Origin: Pseudomonas protegens CHA0 | GTDB taxonomy: Bacteria > Pseudomonadota > Gammaproteobacteria > Pseudomonadales > Pseudomonadaceae | Direction of reading: 5' to 3' | DNA: 64,000 nt | NCBI RefSeq assembly: GCF_000397205.1 | Contig: NC_021237.1 | Span: forward strand, 249,001-313,000 | Part shown: positions 1-8,638 of the stretch, one piece after another | Layout of the letters: each line of letters begins with the position of its first letter | Position numbering within the stretch: the first letter of the stretch is position 1 | Position numbers and translations under genes: made by a program | The notes under the pieces: generated by a model | Database searches by the model: none | Told to the model about the DNA's origin: nothing | What the model saw: the letters and a program-made list of their open reading frames with translations, nothing else

Positions 1-1
1 T

Positions 2-820
2 GGCGTGCAACTGTCCGGCGATCTCGACGCCGCCACCGTGGAAGCGATCCAACAAGCGCTGGTGCAGTACAAGGTGATTTTCTTCCGTGGCCAGACCCAC
101 CTCGACGACCAGAGCCAGGAAGCCTTCTCGCACCTGCTGGGCGAACCGGTGGCCCACCCCACCGTGCCGGTACGCGACGGCACCCGCTACCTGCTGGAAC
201 TGGATGGCGCCGAGGGCCAGCGGGCCAACTCCTGGCACACCGACGTGACCTTCGTCGACGCCTACCCCAAGGCCTCGATCCTGCGCTCGGTGGTGGCCCC
301 GGCCTCCGGTGGCGACACCGTCTGGGCCAACACCGCCACGGCCTACAACGAACTGTCGGCGGAACTGCGGGAGCTGGCGGACAAGCTCTGGGCGGTGCAC
401 AGCAATGAATACGACTACGCCGGGGCCAAGCCGGACGTTTCGGCGGAGAAGCTGGAGCGTTACCGCAAGGTATTCACCTCCACGGTATTCGAGACCGAGC
501 ACCCGATCGTTCGCGTGCACCCCGAGAGCGGTGAAAAGAGCCTGGTACTGGGGCACTTCGTGAAGCGCATCAAGGGCTATTCCCAGGCGGACTCGGCGCA
601 TCTGTTCGGCTTGCTGCAAAGCCACGTCACCCGTCTGGAAAACACCGTGCGCTGGCGCTGGAGCGCAGGGGACGTAGCGATCTGGGACAACCGCTCGACC
701 CAGCACTATGCCGTGGACGACTACGGCACCCAGGACCGCATCGTGCGCCGTGTGACCCTCAAGGGCGACGTCCCGGTGGGCGTCCACGGCCAGCGCAGCC
801 AGACCACCAAAGGCCTCTGA
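2..820 (+). CDS. atsK: AtsK-like Fe(II)/2-oxoglutarate-dependent alkylsulfatase (5' end outside window)
   Basis: TauD/TfdA-family non-haem iron dioxygenase; the start lies before the window, so only about 272 C-terminal residues are visible. The iron site is seen as HTD (236-244) and a distal His in TQHYAV (His codon at 704-706), with an Arg-rich 2-oxoglutarate-binding strand (IVRRVT) after it. The sequence around SWHTDVTF and the GHFVKRIKGYS stretch is closer to what I recall of P. putida AtsK than to TauD. AtsK oxidises medium-chain alkyl sulfate esters, giving aldehyde plus sulfate in the cytoplasm. The neighbouring sulfatase and arylsulfotransferase support a sulfate-ester role. A taurine dioxygenase remains the alternative. 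Confidence 0.85.
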   Translation, partial: GVQLSGDLDAATVEAIQQALVQYKVIFFRGQTHLDDQSQEAFSHLLGEPVAHPTVPVRDGTRYLLELDGAEGQRANSWHTDVTFVDAYPKASILRSVVAPASGGDTVWANTATAYNELSAELRELADKLWAVHSNEYDYAGAKPDVSAEKLERYRKVFTSTVFETEHPIVRVHPESGEKSLVLGHFVKRIKGYSQADSAHLFGLLQSHVTRLENTVRWRWSAGDVAIWDNRSTQHYAVDDYGTQDRIVRRVTLKGDVPVGVHGQRSQTTKGL

Positions 821-869
821 CCCGCCCCCTCAAGCCCCTACGGGCATTTACCCGATGAACCTGCCCACT

Positions 870-952
870 GTAGGAGCTGGCTTGCCAGCGAAGGCGCCCT
901 CGAGAGCGCTGCAAGGTCCAAGGGCCTCTTCGCCGGCAAGCCGGCTCCTACG
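870..952. repeat. REP element pair (inverted)
   Basis: GTAGGAGCTGGCTTGCCAGC at the left is mirrored by GCCGGCAAGCCGGCTCCTAC at the right, about 83 bases in all. It lies between atsK and the convergent sulfatase gene, where it can also fold in mRNA as a 3' hairpin. The same family recurs throughout the window. Confidence 0.9.
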
Positions 953-978
953 GGGGAAGGTGCAGGTACGGGTGGGGG

Positions 979-2595
979 TTACCACACGCCGATCTGTACC
1001 AGCTTTTCGCTTTCCGGCTCGCCGTAGCGAAAACGCTGGCCGCGCAGGTCGATTTCTTGATGGCTGATGGTGGTACGGCGTTTCAGGCCGCGCAGCCATT
1101 CCAGCACATATCCCAGGTGTTCTTCGCGCACCGCGGCATAGGCCGGATCGGTCCCCAGGTCGTGCAACTCCTGGGGGTCGTTGTGCAGGTCGAACAACTG
1201 CGGGCGCAAGCCATCGTAGGCCAGGTACTTCCAGCGCTCGCTGCGCACCATGGTCATGCGGCAGCGGTCGATGGGCTGGCCCAGGCGCTCTCGCGCCGGG
1301 GCCTGGAAGGCGTAGTCGTATTCGCTGATGGCGTAGCGGCGCCAGGCCGGTTCGGCGCCGTGCAGCAGGGGGATCAGCGAGCGGCCTTCCAGGCGATGCT
1401 CGGCCCCCGGCAGGCCCAGGGCCTCGAGAAAGGTCGGCAGGGCGTCGATGGTTTCCACCAGGCGTTCGTCCACGGTGCCGCGGCTGCTGTCTGCCGCCGT
1501 GCGCGGGTCGCGGACGATCAACGGCACGCCCACCGCCGGTTCCAGCAGAAATTCCTTTTCCCCCAGGTAGTGGTCGCCAAGGAAGTCGCCGTGGTCGCTG
1601 GTGAAGACGATCAGGGTGTCGTCCCAGCGGCCGTTGCTCTGCAGGAAGTCAAACAGCCGGCCGAGCTGGTCATCCACCTGCTTGATCAGGCCCATGTAGG
1701 TGGGCACCACGTTCAGGCGCACCTCATCCCGGGAAAAATTCAGGCTTTCTTCATGCTGGCGGAAGGCGGCGTAGACCGGGTGATCGCTGAGCTGCCCTGG
1801 CGCGGCGCGCACCGCCGGGATCACCTGCTCCGGGCCATACAGGGCGTGGTACGGGGCAGGCGCGATATAGGGCCAGTGCGGTTTGATGTAGGACAGGTGC
1901 AGGCACCAGGGCTGCTCGCCTTGTTCGCTGATGAAGTCGATGGCGCGGTCGGTGGTGTAGACGGTTTCCGAGTGCTCTTGCGCGACCCGGGCCGGCAGGT
2001 GGGCGTTGCGCATTTTCCAGCCGCTGCGGATTTCTCCCTGCTCGCCGGCCCCGGCGTTGGCCCAGTCGTGCCAGGGGTTGCGCCCTTGGTAGCCGAGGTC
2101 GCGCAGGTAGTGTGTGTAGGGCGCCGACTCGCGCTTGTCGTCGAATACCGGGTCGTCGGGGTAGATGCCGTCATGGCGGAAATAGGGCTCGAAGCCGACT
2201 TCGTTGAGCACCTCGGCCTGGGCACTCCCGGGGTCGATGGCCAGGCGTTGCAGGGCGTCGAGGTTGGGCGTGGCGTGGGTCTTGCCCACCAGCGCGGTGC
2301 GGATGCCGTGGGGTCGCAGGTAGTCCCCCAGGGTCAGTTCTTCAAGGGGCAGGGGCACGGCGTTCCAGGCCACCTGGTGGCTGCTGACGTAGCGCCCGGT
2401 GTAGGCCGACATGCGCGACGGGCCGCAGATGGTGCCCTGGGTGTAGGCGCGGCTGAAGCGCACCCCGGCGGCGGCCAGGCGGTCGATGTTCGGGGTATGC
2501 AGGTGCGGGTGGCCGTAGCACGAGAGGTAATCCCGGCGCAGCTGGTCGCACATGATGTAGAGCACGTTGCGCACGGGCGGATGGGTATTGGACAT
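979..2595 (-). CDS. Formylglycine-dependent sulfatase (type I, Cys-type)
   Basis: 538 aa, alkaline-phosphatase superfamily sulfatase. Cys57 in CGPSRMSAYTGR is the C-x-P-x-R signature whose Cys is oxidised to the catalytic formylglycine. Asp17-Gln18 near the N-terminus and TSDHGDFLGDH in the second half supply metal ligands. There is no signal peptide, so it acts in the cytoplasm on imported sulfate esters; the exact substrate (aryl, choline or alkyl sulfate) cannot be read from sequence. I chose ATG at 2595 because the family-typical VLYIMCDQLR strand follows directly, although the ribosome site is weak. It lies downstream of, and in the same direction as, the LysR gene, with a REP pair between them. 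Confidence 0.9.
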   Translation of the reverse strand: MSNTHPPVRNVLYIMCDQLRRDYLSCYGHPHLHTPNIDRLAAAGVRFSRAYTQGTICGPSRMSAYTGRYVSSHQVAWNAVPLPLEELTLGDYLRPHGIRTALVGKTHATPNLDALQRLAIDPGSAQAEVLNEVGFEPYFRHDGIYPDDPVFDDKRESAPYTHYLRDLGYQGRNPWHDWANAGAGEQGEIRSGWKMRNAHLPARVAQEHSETVYTTDRAIDFISEQGEQPWCLHLSYIKPHWPYIAPAPYHALYGPEQVIPAVRAAPGQLSDHPVYAAFRQHEESLNFSRDEVRLNVVPTYMGLIKQVDDQLGRLFDFLQSNGRWDDTLIVFTSDHGDFLGDHYLGEKEFLLEPAVGVPLIVRDPRTAADSSRGTVDERLVETIDALPTFLEALGLPGAEHRLEGRSLIPLLHGAEPAWRRYAISEYDYAFQAPARERLGQPIDRCRMTMVRSERWKYLAYDGLRPQLFDLHNDPQELHDLGTDPAYAAVREEHLGYVLEWLRGLKRRTTISHQEIDLRGQRFRYGEPESEKLVQIGVW

Positions 2596-2732
2596 GGGGT
2601 TCACCGAGGGGAAGACAGGCGAGGTTTTTCGCCTCCGGCGGGGGCTTCCGGCAAGCGCATTTGCCGAATAGTTTCGATGCGTTTCATGCAATGCCGACCG
2701 GCCCCCCACGTCGTGTGCGGACGGCAGGGTCT

Positions 2733-2815
2733 TGTAGGAGCTGGCTTGCCAGCGAAGGCGCCCTCGAGCGCGCTGCAAGGTTCAAGGGCCTCTTCGCCGG
2801 CAAGCCGGCTCCTAC
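2733..2815. repeat. REP element pair (inverted)
   Basis: Same 83-base inverted pair as at 870, with GTAGGAGCTGGC at the left end and CCGGCTCCTAC at the right. It sits between the LysR gene and the sulfatase gene and could attenuate read-through. Confidence 0.9.
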
Positions 2816-2828
2816 GGGTGGGGGCAGT

Positions 2829-3773
2829 TCACACGGCGAGGTTGTCCAGGTTGCATACCTCTTCGTCCTGTTCGTCGATGCGCTTGATCTCGTCGATCAT
2901 CGCCGCGGCCAAAGGCGACAGGCGATAGCCGGCGCGGCTGACGATGCCGTAGCGGGTGTAGAGCTCTTCCAGGTCGTCGGCCAGGCCGTCGATCTTCAGG
3001 CACACCAGCTCGCCCTTGGCGTTGTGCAACGCGTCGCTGTAGGAGCCGACGATGCCGATGGCGTCCGAGCGCATGACCACCCCCAGCAGGCTGTAGCTGT
3101 TTTCGCATTCCACATTGGGCGTGAAGTCCGGCTTGCCGCTCAGATCGACAATGACCTTGCGCAGGTTGGGCGGGCGGATGGTCACCGCCAGTGGGTAGCT
3201 CATCAGTTCGCTGGCGCTGACACTTTCGTGCTGGGCCAGGGGGTGCCCGGCGCGGCAGCAGAAATGCCATTTGCGCGGGCGCAGGCGCTGGGTCAGGTAG
3301 TCCGGATCGGCCTCGAAGTGCCGGGTGTCGGCAACGAAGAATTCGAACTCTTCGCTGAGCAGGCGCTTGCTCAGGCTTTGCCAGTCATCCACCTGGAACT
3401 GCACCCGGGCCTTGGGATAACGCCCGATGAAGCTGCCGATGGCCCGGGGGATCAGCCCTGCGGCTGGCGCCGGGCCACAGCCGAAGCGCAACTCTCCCGC
3501 TTCCAGGCCATTGAACTGGCTGATCTCGTTGGCCATCTGCTGGGCGCCGCTGACCAGCCGGCGCGCGTGCTCCAGCAGCAACTGGCCCTGCTTGGTCGGC
3601 GCCAGGTCCTTGCGCCCGCGATCCACCAGCTGGCAGCCGACGCTGTGTTCCAGGGCCTGGATGCTGCGGCTGAAGGCCGATTGCGAGAGGTTCACCGCCG
3701 CTGCGGCCGCGACAAAGCTGCGCTGTTCGGCGAGGGCGATGAAGTGGCGGAGCTGGCGCAGGTCGATATGCAT
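2829..3773 (-). CDS. LysR-family transcriptional regulator
   Basis: 314 aa. The N-terminal winged helix-turn-helix spans about residues 3-60 (LRQLRHFIALAEQ, then NLSQSAFSRSIQALE), followed by the usual two-lobed effector domain. It is divergent from the TonB-dependent receptor at 3928 and upstream of the sulfatase on the same strand, so it most likely controls both in response to a sulfate ester or sulfur status. No strong ribosome site precedes ATG 3773, and the leader is AT-rich. The effector is unknown. Confidence 0.88.
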   Translation of the reverse strand: MHIDLRQLRHFIALAEQRSFVAAAAAVNLSQSAFSRSIQALEHSVGCQLVDRGRKDLAPTKQGQLLLEHARRLVSGAQQMANEISQFNGLEAGELRFGCGPAPAAGLIPRAIGSFIGRYPKARVQFQVDDWQSLSKRLLSEEFEFFVADTRHFEADPDYLTQRLRPRKWHFCCRAGHPLAQHESVSASELMSYPLAVTIRPPNLRKVIVDLSGKPDFTPNVECENSYSLLGVVMRSDAIGIVGSYSDALHNAKGELVCLKIDGLADDLEELYTRYGIVSRAGYRLSPLAAAMIDEIKRIDEQDEEVCNLDNLAV

Positions 3774-3864
3774 TTTTCACATAAAAAATATCGGGGAAAT
3801 GCATTGGCTATGCATTAGGTCGACTCCTTATAAAGGCAATCTCTTATGCAGTAAATCTTTGTAA

Positions 3865-3897
3865 AAACATAAATAAATAACTTTAAGGAATATACAA
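3865..3897 (+). promoter_or_regulatory. AT-rich divergent control region with AAGGAATA motif
   Basis: The 154-base gap between the LysR and receptor genes is far more AT-rich than its surroundings. It holds ATAAATAACTTTAAGGAATA (3873-3892). Close relatives of this string occur upstream of other sulfur genes here (15072, 17555, 20625, 38247, 41051). I infer a shared sulfur-starvation regulator, CysB being the obvious candidate; no binding evidence is available. Confidence 0.45.
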
Positions 3898-3927
3898 GGC
3901 TGTATATTTTCTGACCAGGAGCCGCCC

Positions 3928-6300
3928 ATGAGCCCGTTGTCCCTCGCTTCACCCCTCTCGCCCCGGCGGCTCAAGCGCCTGCCCCTGGCGCTGTTGCTGG
4001 CCGGCAGTGCCAGTTGGACACCGACCTGGGCCGAAGAGGCCCCGGCGCCGCAAGCCACCCCGGCCAAGAGCAGTGCCAGCAAGGCCAAGGCCGATGATGG
4101 CCAGTTGCAGACGGTGACCGTCACTGCCCGTCGACGCGAGGAAAGCTCCCAGAGCGTGCCCACCCCCATGAGCGTGGTCAGCGGCCAGGCCCTGGAGAGC
4201 CAGCGGGTGTACCGCATCCAGGATCTGCAGCAACTGGTGCCCAGCGTCAACGTCGCCTACATGCATGCGCGCCAGTCCAGCGTGTCGATCCGTGGCCTGG
4301 GCAACAACCCGGCCAGCGACGGCCTGGAAGGCAGCGTCGGGCTGTACATCGACAACGTCTACCTCGGAAGGCCGGGGATGGCGGTGTTCGACCTGATGGA
4401 CATCGAGCAGCTGGAAGTGCTGCGCGGCCCCCAGGGCACCCTGTTCGGCAAGAACACCACCGCCGGGGTGATCAACATCAGCACCCGGGCGCCGAGCTTC
4501 ACCCCGGAGCGCAGCATCGAAACCTCCCTCGGCGAGGATGGATACTTCCAGACCAAGGGCACGATTTCCGGGCCGCTGACCGATGAGCTGGCGGGGCGTT
4601 TTTCCGCCTACCGCACCCGCAGCGACGGCGACATCAAGAACGAATTCGACGGCCACGACCTCAATGGCGGCTCACGCCAGGGCTTTCGCGGGCAGTTGCT
4701 GTACAAGCCCAATGAGAGCTTCAACCTGCGCTGGATCGGCGACTACAACGAAGAGGATTCCAGCGCCGGCACACGAGTGCTGTACAGCACCGGGCCGACC
4801 ATCAACGGCACCAATGTCTACGAGTCGCGCGCGGCGGCGGCCGGCGCGACCCTGGTCAATGGTTCGCACCGCAAGGTCAACCTGGACAACGACCAGCACG
4901 TGACGGTGTTCCAGGGCGGCACTTCGCTTGAGGCCAACTGGACCCTGCCCAGCGACTTCACCCTGACCTCGGTCAGCTCCTACCGCTGGTGGAATTTCAC
5001 CCCGCGCAACGACGATGGCCTCAACGTTCCGGCCAGCTACAACGCCGGGGTTTCGGTGCAAGACAAGCAGTGGTCCCAGGAATTTCGCCTGGCCTCGCCC
5101 ACCGGCGGCTTCTTCGACTACGTGCTGGGCGCCTACTACTTCGGCTCCGACCTGGACAACAAATCCTTCGCCTATTACGGGCCCAAGGCGGACATCTGGA
5201 ATGGCACCCCGGCCGGCGCCCTGAGCAACGTCACCAGCATCGGCAACGGGCATATCCAGACCAACAGCTTCGCCCTGTTTGCCCAGGGCACCTGGCACCT
5301 CACCGAGCGCCTGGATTTCACCGCCGGCCTGCGCGGCACCTACGAGGAGAAAAGCGCCTGGGTGACCCGCAACGCCCCGGTGGGCGGCGTGGCGGTGGCC
5401 GGCGCCGCCGCCAACGCGCGGCGCGGGCGCACCGGAGCCTATGACTCCGGCGACCTCAATCAGTACAGCACCAGCCCCTCGGGCCTGCTCAACCTCAGCT
5501 ACCGCATCACCGACGACCTGCTGGGCTACGCCACCCTGTCCCACGGCGAGAAGTCCGGTGGGGTCAACCTGACGGTGGGGTCGGCGCCTACCGCCGGGGC
5601 CGATTCGCTGCTGATCGGCACCGAGCGGGCCAACAACGCCGAGCTGGGTTTCAAGAGCACCCTGTGGGACCGCCGCCTGCAACTCAACGCCAACCTGTTC
5701 TGGACCCAGGTCAACGGCTACCAGACCAACGCCTACGACGACGTTAACCGCGTGCAGTACCTGACCAACGCCGGTTCGGTGCGCTCGCGCGGGGTGGAAG
5801 TGGAAAGCACCCTGGTGCCGATCCGTGGCCTGACCCTGAACCTCAACGGTTCCTACAACGACGTGCGCTACCTCTCCTACAAGGATGCGCCGTGCCCGCC
5901 GGAAGTCAGCCTGCGCCCCGGTGCCCCGGCCTCGTGCGATCTCAGCGGCCACCAGGTAGTGGGCGCCTCAAAATGGATTGGCAACGCCAACGGCGAATAC
6001 AAGTGGAACCTGGACAACGGCCTGGAAGAGTACGTCACCGCCAGCTATGCGTTCCGTTCCAAGGCGGTGGGCACCGTGGAGGATTCCGAGTACGGGCAGA
6101 TCCCCAGCTACGCCGTGGTCAACCTGTCCACCGGCTTGCGCGGCAACTACGAGCAGGGCCAGTGGGACGTTTCGCTGTGGCTGAAGAACGCCTTCGACAA
6201 GACCTACTACACCACCCTCTGGACCGGCGGCAACGGCGGTTACGAAGGCCTGCTGGGCACCCCGCGGACCTTGGGCGTGACCGGTCGCTACGATTTCTGA
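3928..6300 (+). CDS. TonB-dependent outer-membrane receptor (likely sulfate-ester uptake)
   Basis: 790 aa. A signal peptide with an unusually long n-region (LALLLAGSASWTPTWA) is followed by an Ala/Pro-rich linker, a TonB-box-like QTVTVTA near residue 53, the plug domain (SVSIRGLG, EVLRGPQGTLFGKN near residues 168-181) and a 22-strand barrel ending in the terminal aromatic of TGRYDF. AGGAG precedes ATG 3928 at good spacing. It opens a two-gene unit with the arylsulfotransferase-like gene and faces a LysR gene, so the ligand is probably an organosulfur compound rather than a siderophore. The ligand itself is inference. Confidence 0.9.
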   Translation: MSPLSLASPLSPRRLKRLPLALLLAGSASWTPTWAEEAPAPQATPAKSSASKAKADDGQLQTVTVTARRREESSQSVPTPMSVVSGQALESQRVYRIQDLQQLVPSVNVAYMHARQSSVSIRGLGNNPASDGLEGSVGLYIDNVYLGRPGMAVFDLMDIEQLEVLRGPQGTLFGKNTTAGVINISTRAPSFTPERSIETSLGEDGYFQTKGTISGPLTDELAGRFSAYRTRSDGDIKNEFDGHDLNGGSRQGFRGQLLYKPNESFNLRWIGDYNEEDSSAGTRVLYSTGPTINGTNVYESRAAAAGATLVNGSHRKVNLDNDQHVTVFQGGTSLEANWTLPSDFTLTSVSSYRWWNFTPRNDDGLNVPASYNAGVSVQDKQWSQEFRLASPTGGFFDYVLGAYYFGSDLDNKSFAYYGPKADIWNGTPAGALSNVTSIGNGHIQTNSFALFAQGTWHLTERLDFTAGLRGTYEEKSAWVTRNAPVGGVAVAGAAANARRGRTGAYDSGDLNQYSTSPSGLLNLSYRITDDLLGYATLSHGEKSGGVNLTVGSAPTAGADSLLIGTERANNAELGFKSTLWDRRLQLNANLFWTQVNGYQTNAYDDVNRVQYLTNAGSVRSRGVEVESTLVPIRGLTLNLNGSYNDVRYLSYKDAPCPPEVSLRPGAPASCDLSGHQVVGASKWIGNANGEYKWNLDNGLEEYVTASYAFRSKAVGTVEDSEYGQIPSYAVVNLSTGLRGNYEQGQWDVSLWLKNAFDKTYYTTLWTGGNGGYEGLLGTPRTLGVTGRYDF

Positions 6301-6366
6301 TACCCGGCTTTTCGCACCTTGCGCCGGGTTCTCCGGCGCCTTTCGACTTGAACAGGAGTGCTTGTC

Positions 6367-7704
6367 ATGTTGCGCCTCACCACCGCTTTGCCCCTGCTGC
6401 TGTCCACCGCCCTGCTGGCCTCGGCGGTGCAGGCCGCGCCCAGCGTCTACCCCACCGGCGTCACTCGCTACGACCCGGCCAGGGCCTATAACCAGTACGT
6501 GATCTTCAGTGGTGCCGATAAGCAGACCCACCTGATCGACATGAACGGCAACGAAGTGAAGAACTGGCCCCAGGCCGGTTTCCCCTCGGCCATCATCGAC
6601 CCGCAACTGGTGGGCGGCGAGCGTGGCCGGGTGCTGTTGCAGCTCAAGGACAAGGAGCCCGGGCCCCTGGGTTCGGCGGGCAACGGCCTGGGCAACCAGA
6701 GCGTCGGCGAGCTGGACTGGAACGGCAAGCTGGTCTGGCAGTGGGGCGACCAGGCCCCGGGCGGTGCGGCCCAGCAGCATCATGACCAGCGCCGGCTGAG
6801 CAACGGCAACACCCTGGTGCTGGCCAACAAGGTGAACAAGGTGGCGGGGTTCAAGGTGCCCCAGGTGATCGACGACGCGATCTATGAAGTCAGCCCCGAG
6901 GGCCAGGTCAAATGGCAGTGGCTGGCCTCCGAACACCTCAAGGAATTCGGCTTTACCCCGGCGCAACTGAAGCTGGTGTACGGCACCGACAACCCGGACT
7001 ACCTGCACATCAACAACCTCAGCGTGGTGGGCCCCAACCAGTGGTTCGACGCCGGTGATAAACGCTTCGCCCCGGACAACCTGCTGATCGACTCGCGCAA
7101 CGCCAACTTCATCGCCATCCTCGACAAGCACAGCGGCAAGGTGGTCTGGCGCCTGGGGCCGAACCTGTCGCCGATCAACCCGAAGACCGCCGCCAAGGTG
7201 CCGCGCCCGGTGGACCAGTTCGTCGGCCAGCATGACGCCCACATCATTCCCGCCGGCTTGCCAGGGGCCGGGCATCTGCTGGTGTTCGACAACCAGGGCA
7301 CCGCCGGTTACCCCTCGGTGCCCCTGGGGCTGATCGCCGGCTCCCGGGTGCTGGAGATCGACCCGATCAAGAACCAGATCGTCTGGCAGTACAGCGCCGC
7401 CAGTTCCCGGCAGCCGGGCTGGGCTTTCTACAGCTCGTTCATCAGCAGTGCGCGGCGCCTGCCCAACGGCAATACCCTGATCGACGAAGGCATGAACGGG
7501 CGCTTCTTCCAGGTGACGGCCGGCGGTGAAATCGTCTGGGAATACGTCAGCCCCTATCTGGGCAAGGCACCGGGCAGCGAGGCCATCAGCAACTGGGTGT
7601 ACCGGGCTCTGCCGGTGAGTTACGACTGGGTGCCCCAGGGCACGCCACGTTCGGAAACGGCAGTGAGCGTGCCGGACTCGGGGCTCAAACAGGCGGGGAT
7701 TTGA
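6367..7704 (+). CDS. Arylsulfotransferase (AssT-like) family protein, periplasmic
   Basis: 445 aa with a signal peptide (LLLSTALLASAVQA, predicted cut near residue 23). Repeated blade-like strands (LDWNGKLVWQW, VSPEGQVKWQW, ITGGEIVWEY-like near the C-terminus) and the His-rich HHD at 138-140 plus GQHDAHIIP match the beta-propeller arylsulfotransferase families. AssT enzymes move sulfate between phenolic esters by way of a sulfo-His. It is shorter than E. coli AssT (about 600 aa), and no DsbL/DsbI partner is adjacent. AGGAG at 6354-6358 supports ATG 6367. It follows the receptor by 66 bases, so it probably processes the same substrates in the periplasm. Confidence 0.8.
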   Translation: MLRLTTALPLLLSTALLASAVQAAPSVYPTGVTRYDPARAYNQYVIFSGADKQTHLIDMNGNEVKNWPQAGFPSAIIDPQLVGGERGRVLLQLKDKEPGPLGSAGNGLGNQSVGELDWNGKLVWQWGDQAPGGAAQQHHDQRRLSNGNTLVLANKVNKVAGFKVPQVIDDAIYEVSPEGQVKWQWLASEHLKEFGFTPAQLKLVYGTDNPDYLHINNLSVVGPNQWFDAGDKRFAPDNLLIDSRNANFIAILDKHSGKVVWRLGPNLSPINPKTAAKVPRPVDQFVGQHDAHIIPAGLPGAGHLLVFDNQGTAGYPSVPLGLIAGSRVLEIDPIKNQIVWQYSAASSRQPGWAFYSSFISSARRLPNGNTLIDEGMNGRFFQVTAGGEIVWEYVSPYLGKAPGSEAISNWVYRALPVSYDWVPQGTPRSETAVSVPDSGLKQAGI

Positions 7705-7767
7705 GCAGGTTCCCGGGGCGGGCGGCCTCGCCACAAATCAGGTGCGGGAGCAGCCCTGGGGATGGCC

Positions 7768-8109
7768 TCAGAAGTAGAAAAACAGGCCGGTGTCGCGTTC
7801 CAGGGCCAGACGATTCAAGGCGATCAGCTTGGGGAGCAGTTCGTCTTGCGCCGTAGCGGCCCGGGTCAGGATCGACAGGGCCGTGGCCAGGGCGGTCTGG
7901 CCCTGGATCGACGCGTCCTCGTAGTCATCGATCAGGGTGCCCAGGGCACGGTTCAAGCTGGGCAGCAGGTCGCTGCGGGACAGGGTTGCCCACTGCTCCG
8001 GGGACAGCGCCAGCTCCTCCAGGTCTCCTGGCAGGCACTGGTCCAGGTCCAGGCGTTGCTGGGCCTCTTTGCTGGTGGGCACGACTATCCATTTGCGCGG
8101 TGTGTTCAT
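7768..8109 (-). CDS. Hypothetical protein coupled to SUKH protein
   Basis: 113 aa, not recognised. No signal peptide or membrane segment. The sequence is Leu/Ala-rich and probably all-helical (PGDLEELALSPEQW, SLNRALGTLIDDYEDA, TALATALSILTRA), ending in the aromatic GLFFYF. Its ATG overlaps the stop codon of the upstream SUKH gene (ATGA at 8106-8109), so the two are translationally coupled. That context suggests a joint function, possibly immunity-related, but no toxin gene is visible nearby. Confidence 0.7.
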   Translation of the reverse strand: MNTPRKWIVVPTSKEAQQRLDLDQCLPGDLEELALSPEQWATLSRSDLLPSLNRALGTLIDDYEDASIQGQTALATALSILTRAATAQDELLPKLIALNRLALERDTGLFFYF

Positions 8110-8543
8110 GGCTGCCACAGCTCGACAAAGGCCTTGAAATCGGCGGCCACCGGGTAACGGCTGGCGCTCTCGGGGTCGAAGATTTCCACCGCCACGGCCG
8201 GGCTGTTGAAGTCCAGGCAGATCAGCAGGCCGCCGGCATCCCGGGCAATCGGCAGGCAGCCTGCGGCGAGCCCCGGCACACGGCCAGGGCTGGCGTACCA
8301 GAGCAGGGTCCAGGGCTGGCTGCTCAGGCCGAATTCGAAGAACTCGCTGATGCAGGTGTAGCCGCCGTCATAGGCGAAGCCGCCGATCCCCGGCGTGGCG
8401 GCCTCGGCGTACTGCACCAGCTCCAGGTACAGCGACGGAAACTCGACGCCGAGGCGATGCTGCACCTGGGCGATCAGCTGTTCGTCCACGATAGATCCGG
8501 GTTCTATTTCCCAGGCATTCCAATCCAGGGTCATGCTCGACAT
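8106..8543 (-). CDS. SMI1/KNR4 (SUKH) family protein
   Basis: 145 aa. It fits the SUKH fold: an acidic N-terminal segment, VQHRLGVEFPSLYLELVQYA near residues 28-47, G-rich turn, then ISEFFEFG and a central LPIARDAGGLLICLDF strand pair, with PVAADFKAFVELW at the end. Many bacterial SUKH proteins are immunity proteins for contact-dependent or secreted toxins. AAGG just upstream supports ATG 8543. It is first in a two-gene unit with a 4-base overlap. With no effector gene in the window, an orphan immunity or a housekeeping SUKH role are both open. Confidence 0.78.
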   Translation of the reverse strand: MSSMTLDWNAWEIEPGSIVDEQLIAQVQHRLGVEFPSLYLELVQYAEAATPGIGGFAYDGGYTCISEFFEFGLSSQPWTLLWYASPGRVPGLAAGCLPIARDAGGLLICLDFNSPAVAVEIFDPESASRYPVAADFKAFVELWQP

Positions 8544-8565
8544 GCGCCTTGTCGTTGAGGGGCCG

Positions 8566-8594
8566 CGCCCGCCCGATGGAGGATCGGGTGGGCG
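8566..8594 (-). terminator. GC-rich hairpin between SUKH and lipoprotein genes
   Basis: Arms CGCCCGCCCGAT and ATCGGGTGGGCG pair at 11 of 12 positions around a GGAGG loop. There is no U-tract, so this may be a weak terminator or an mRNA 5'/3' structure rather than a full intrinsic terminator. Confidence 0.35.
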
Positions 8595-8638
8595 TCGAGG
8601 GGCGATTGTAGGCGTGTCGCCCGGTGCGGGGTAGGCGC

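Noticed and set aside
48..820. Taurine dioxygenase TauD as the call for the first gene
   Set aside because: Family is the same, but the segments around HTDVTF and GHFVKRIKGYS look closer to AtsK, and the neighbours are sulfate-ester genes; kept as alternative only.
1057..2928. Plus-strand open frame of 623 codons
   Set aside because: Antisense to the sulfatase gene, which carries the CGPSR motif. The frame runs through a REP element and has no ribosome site.
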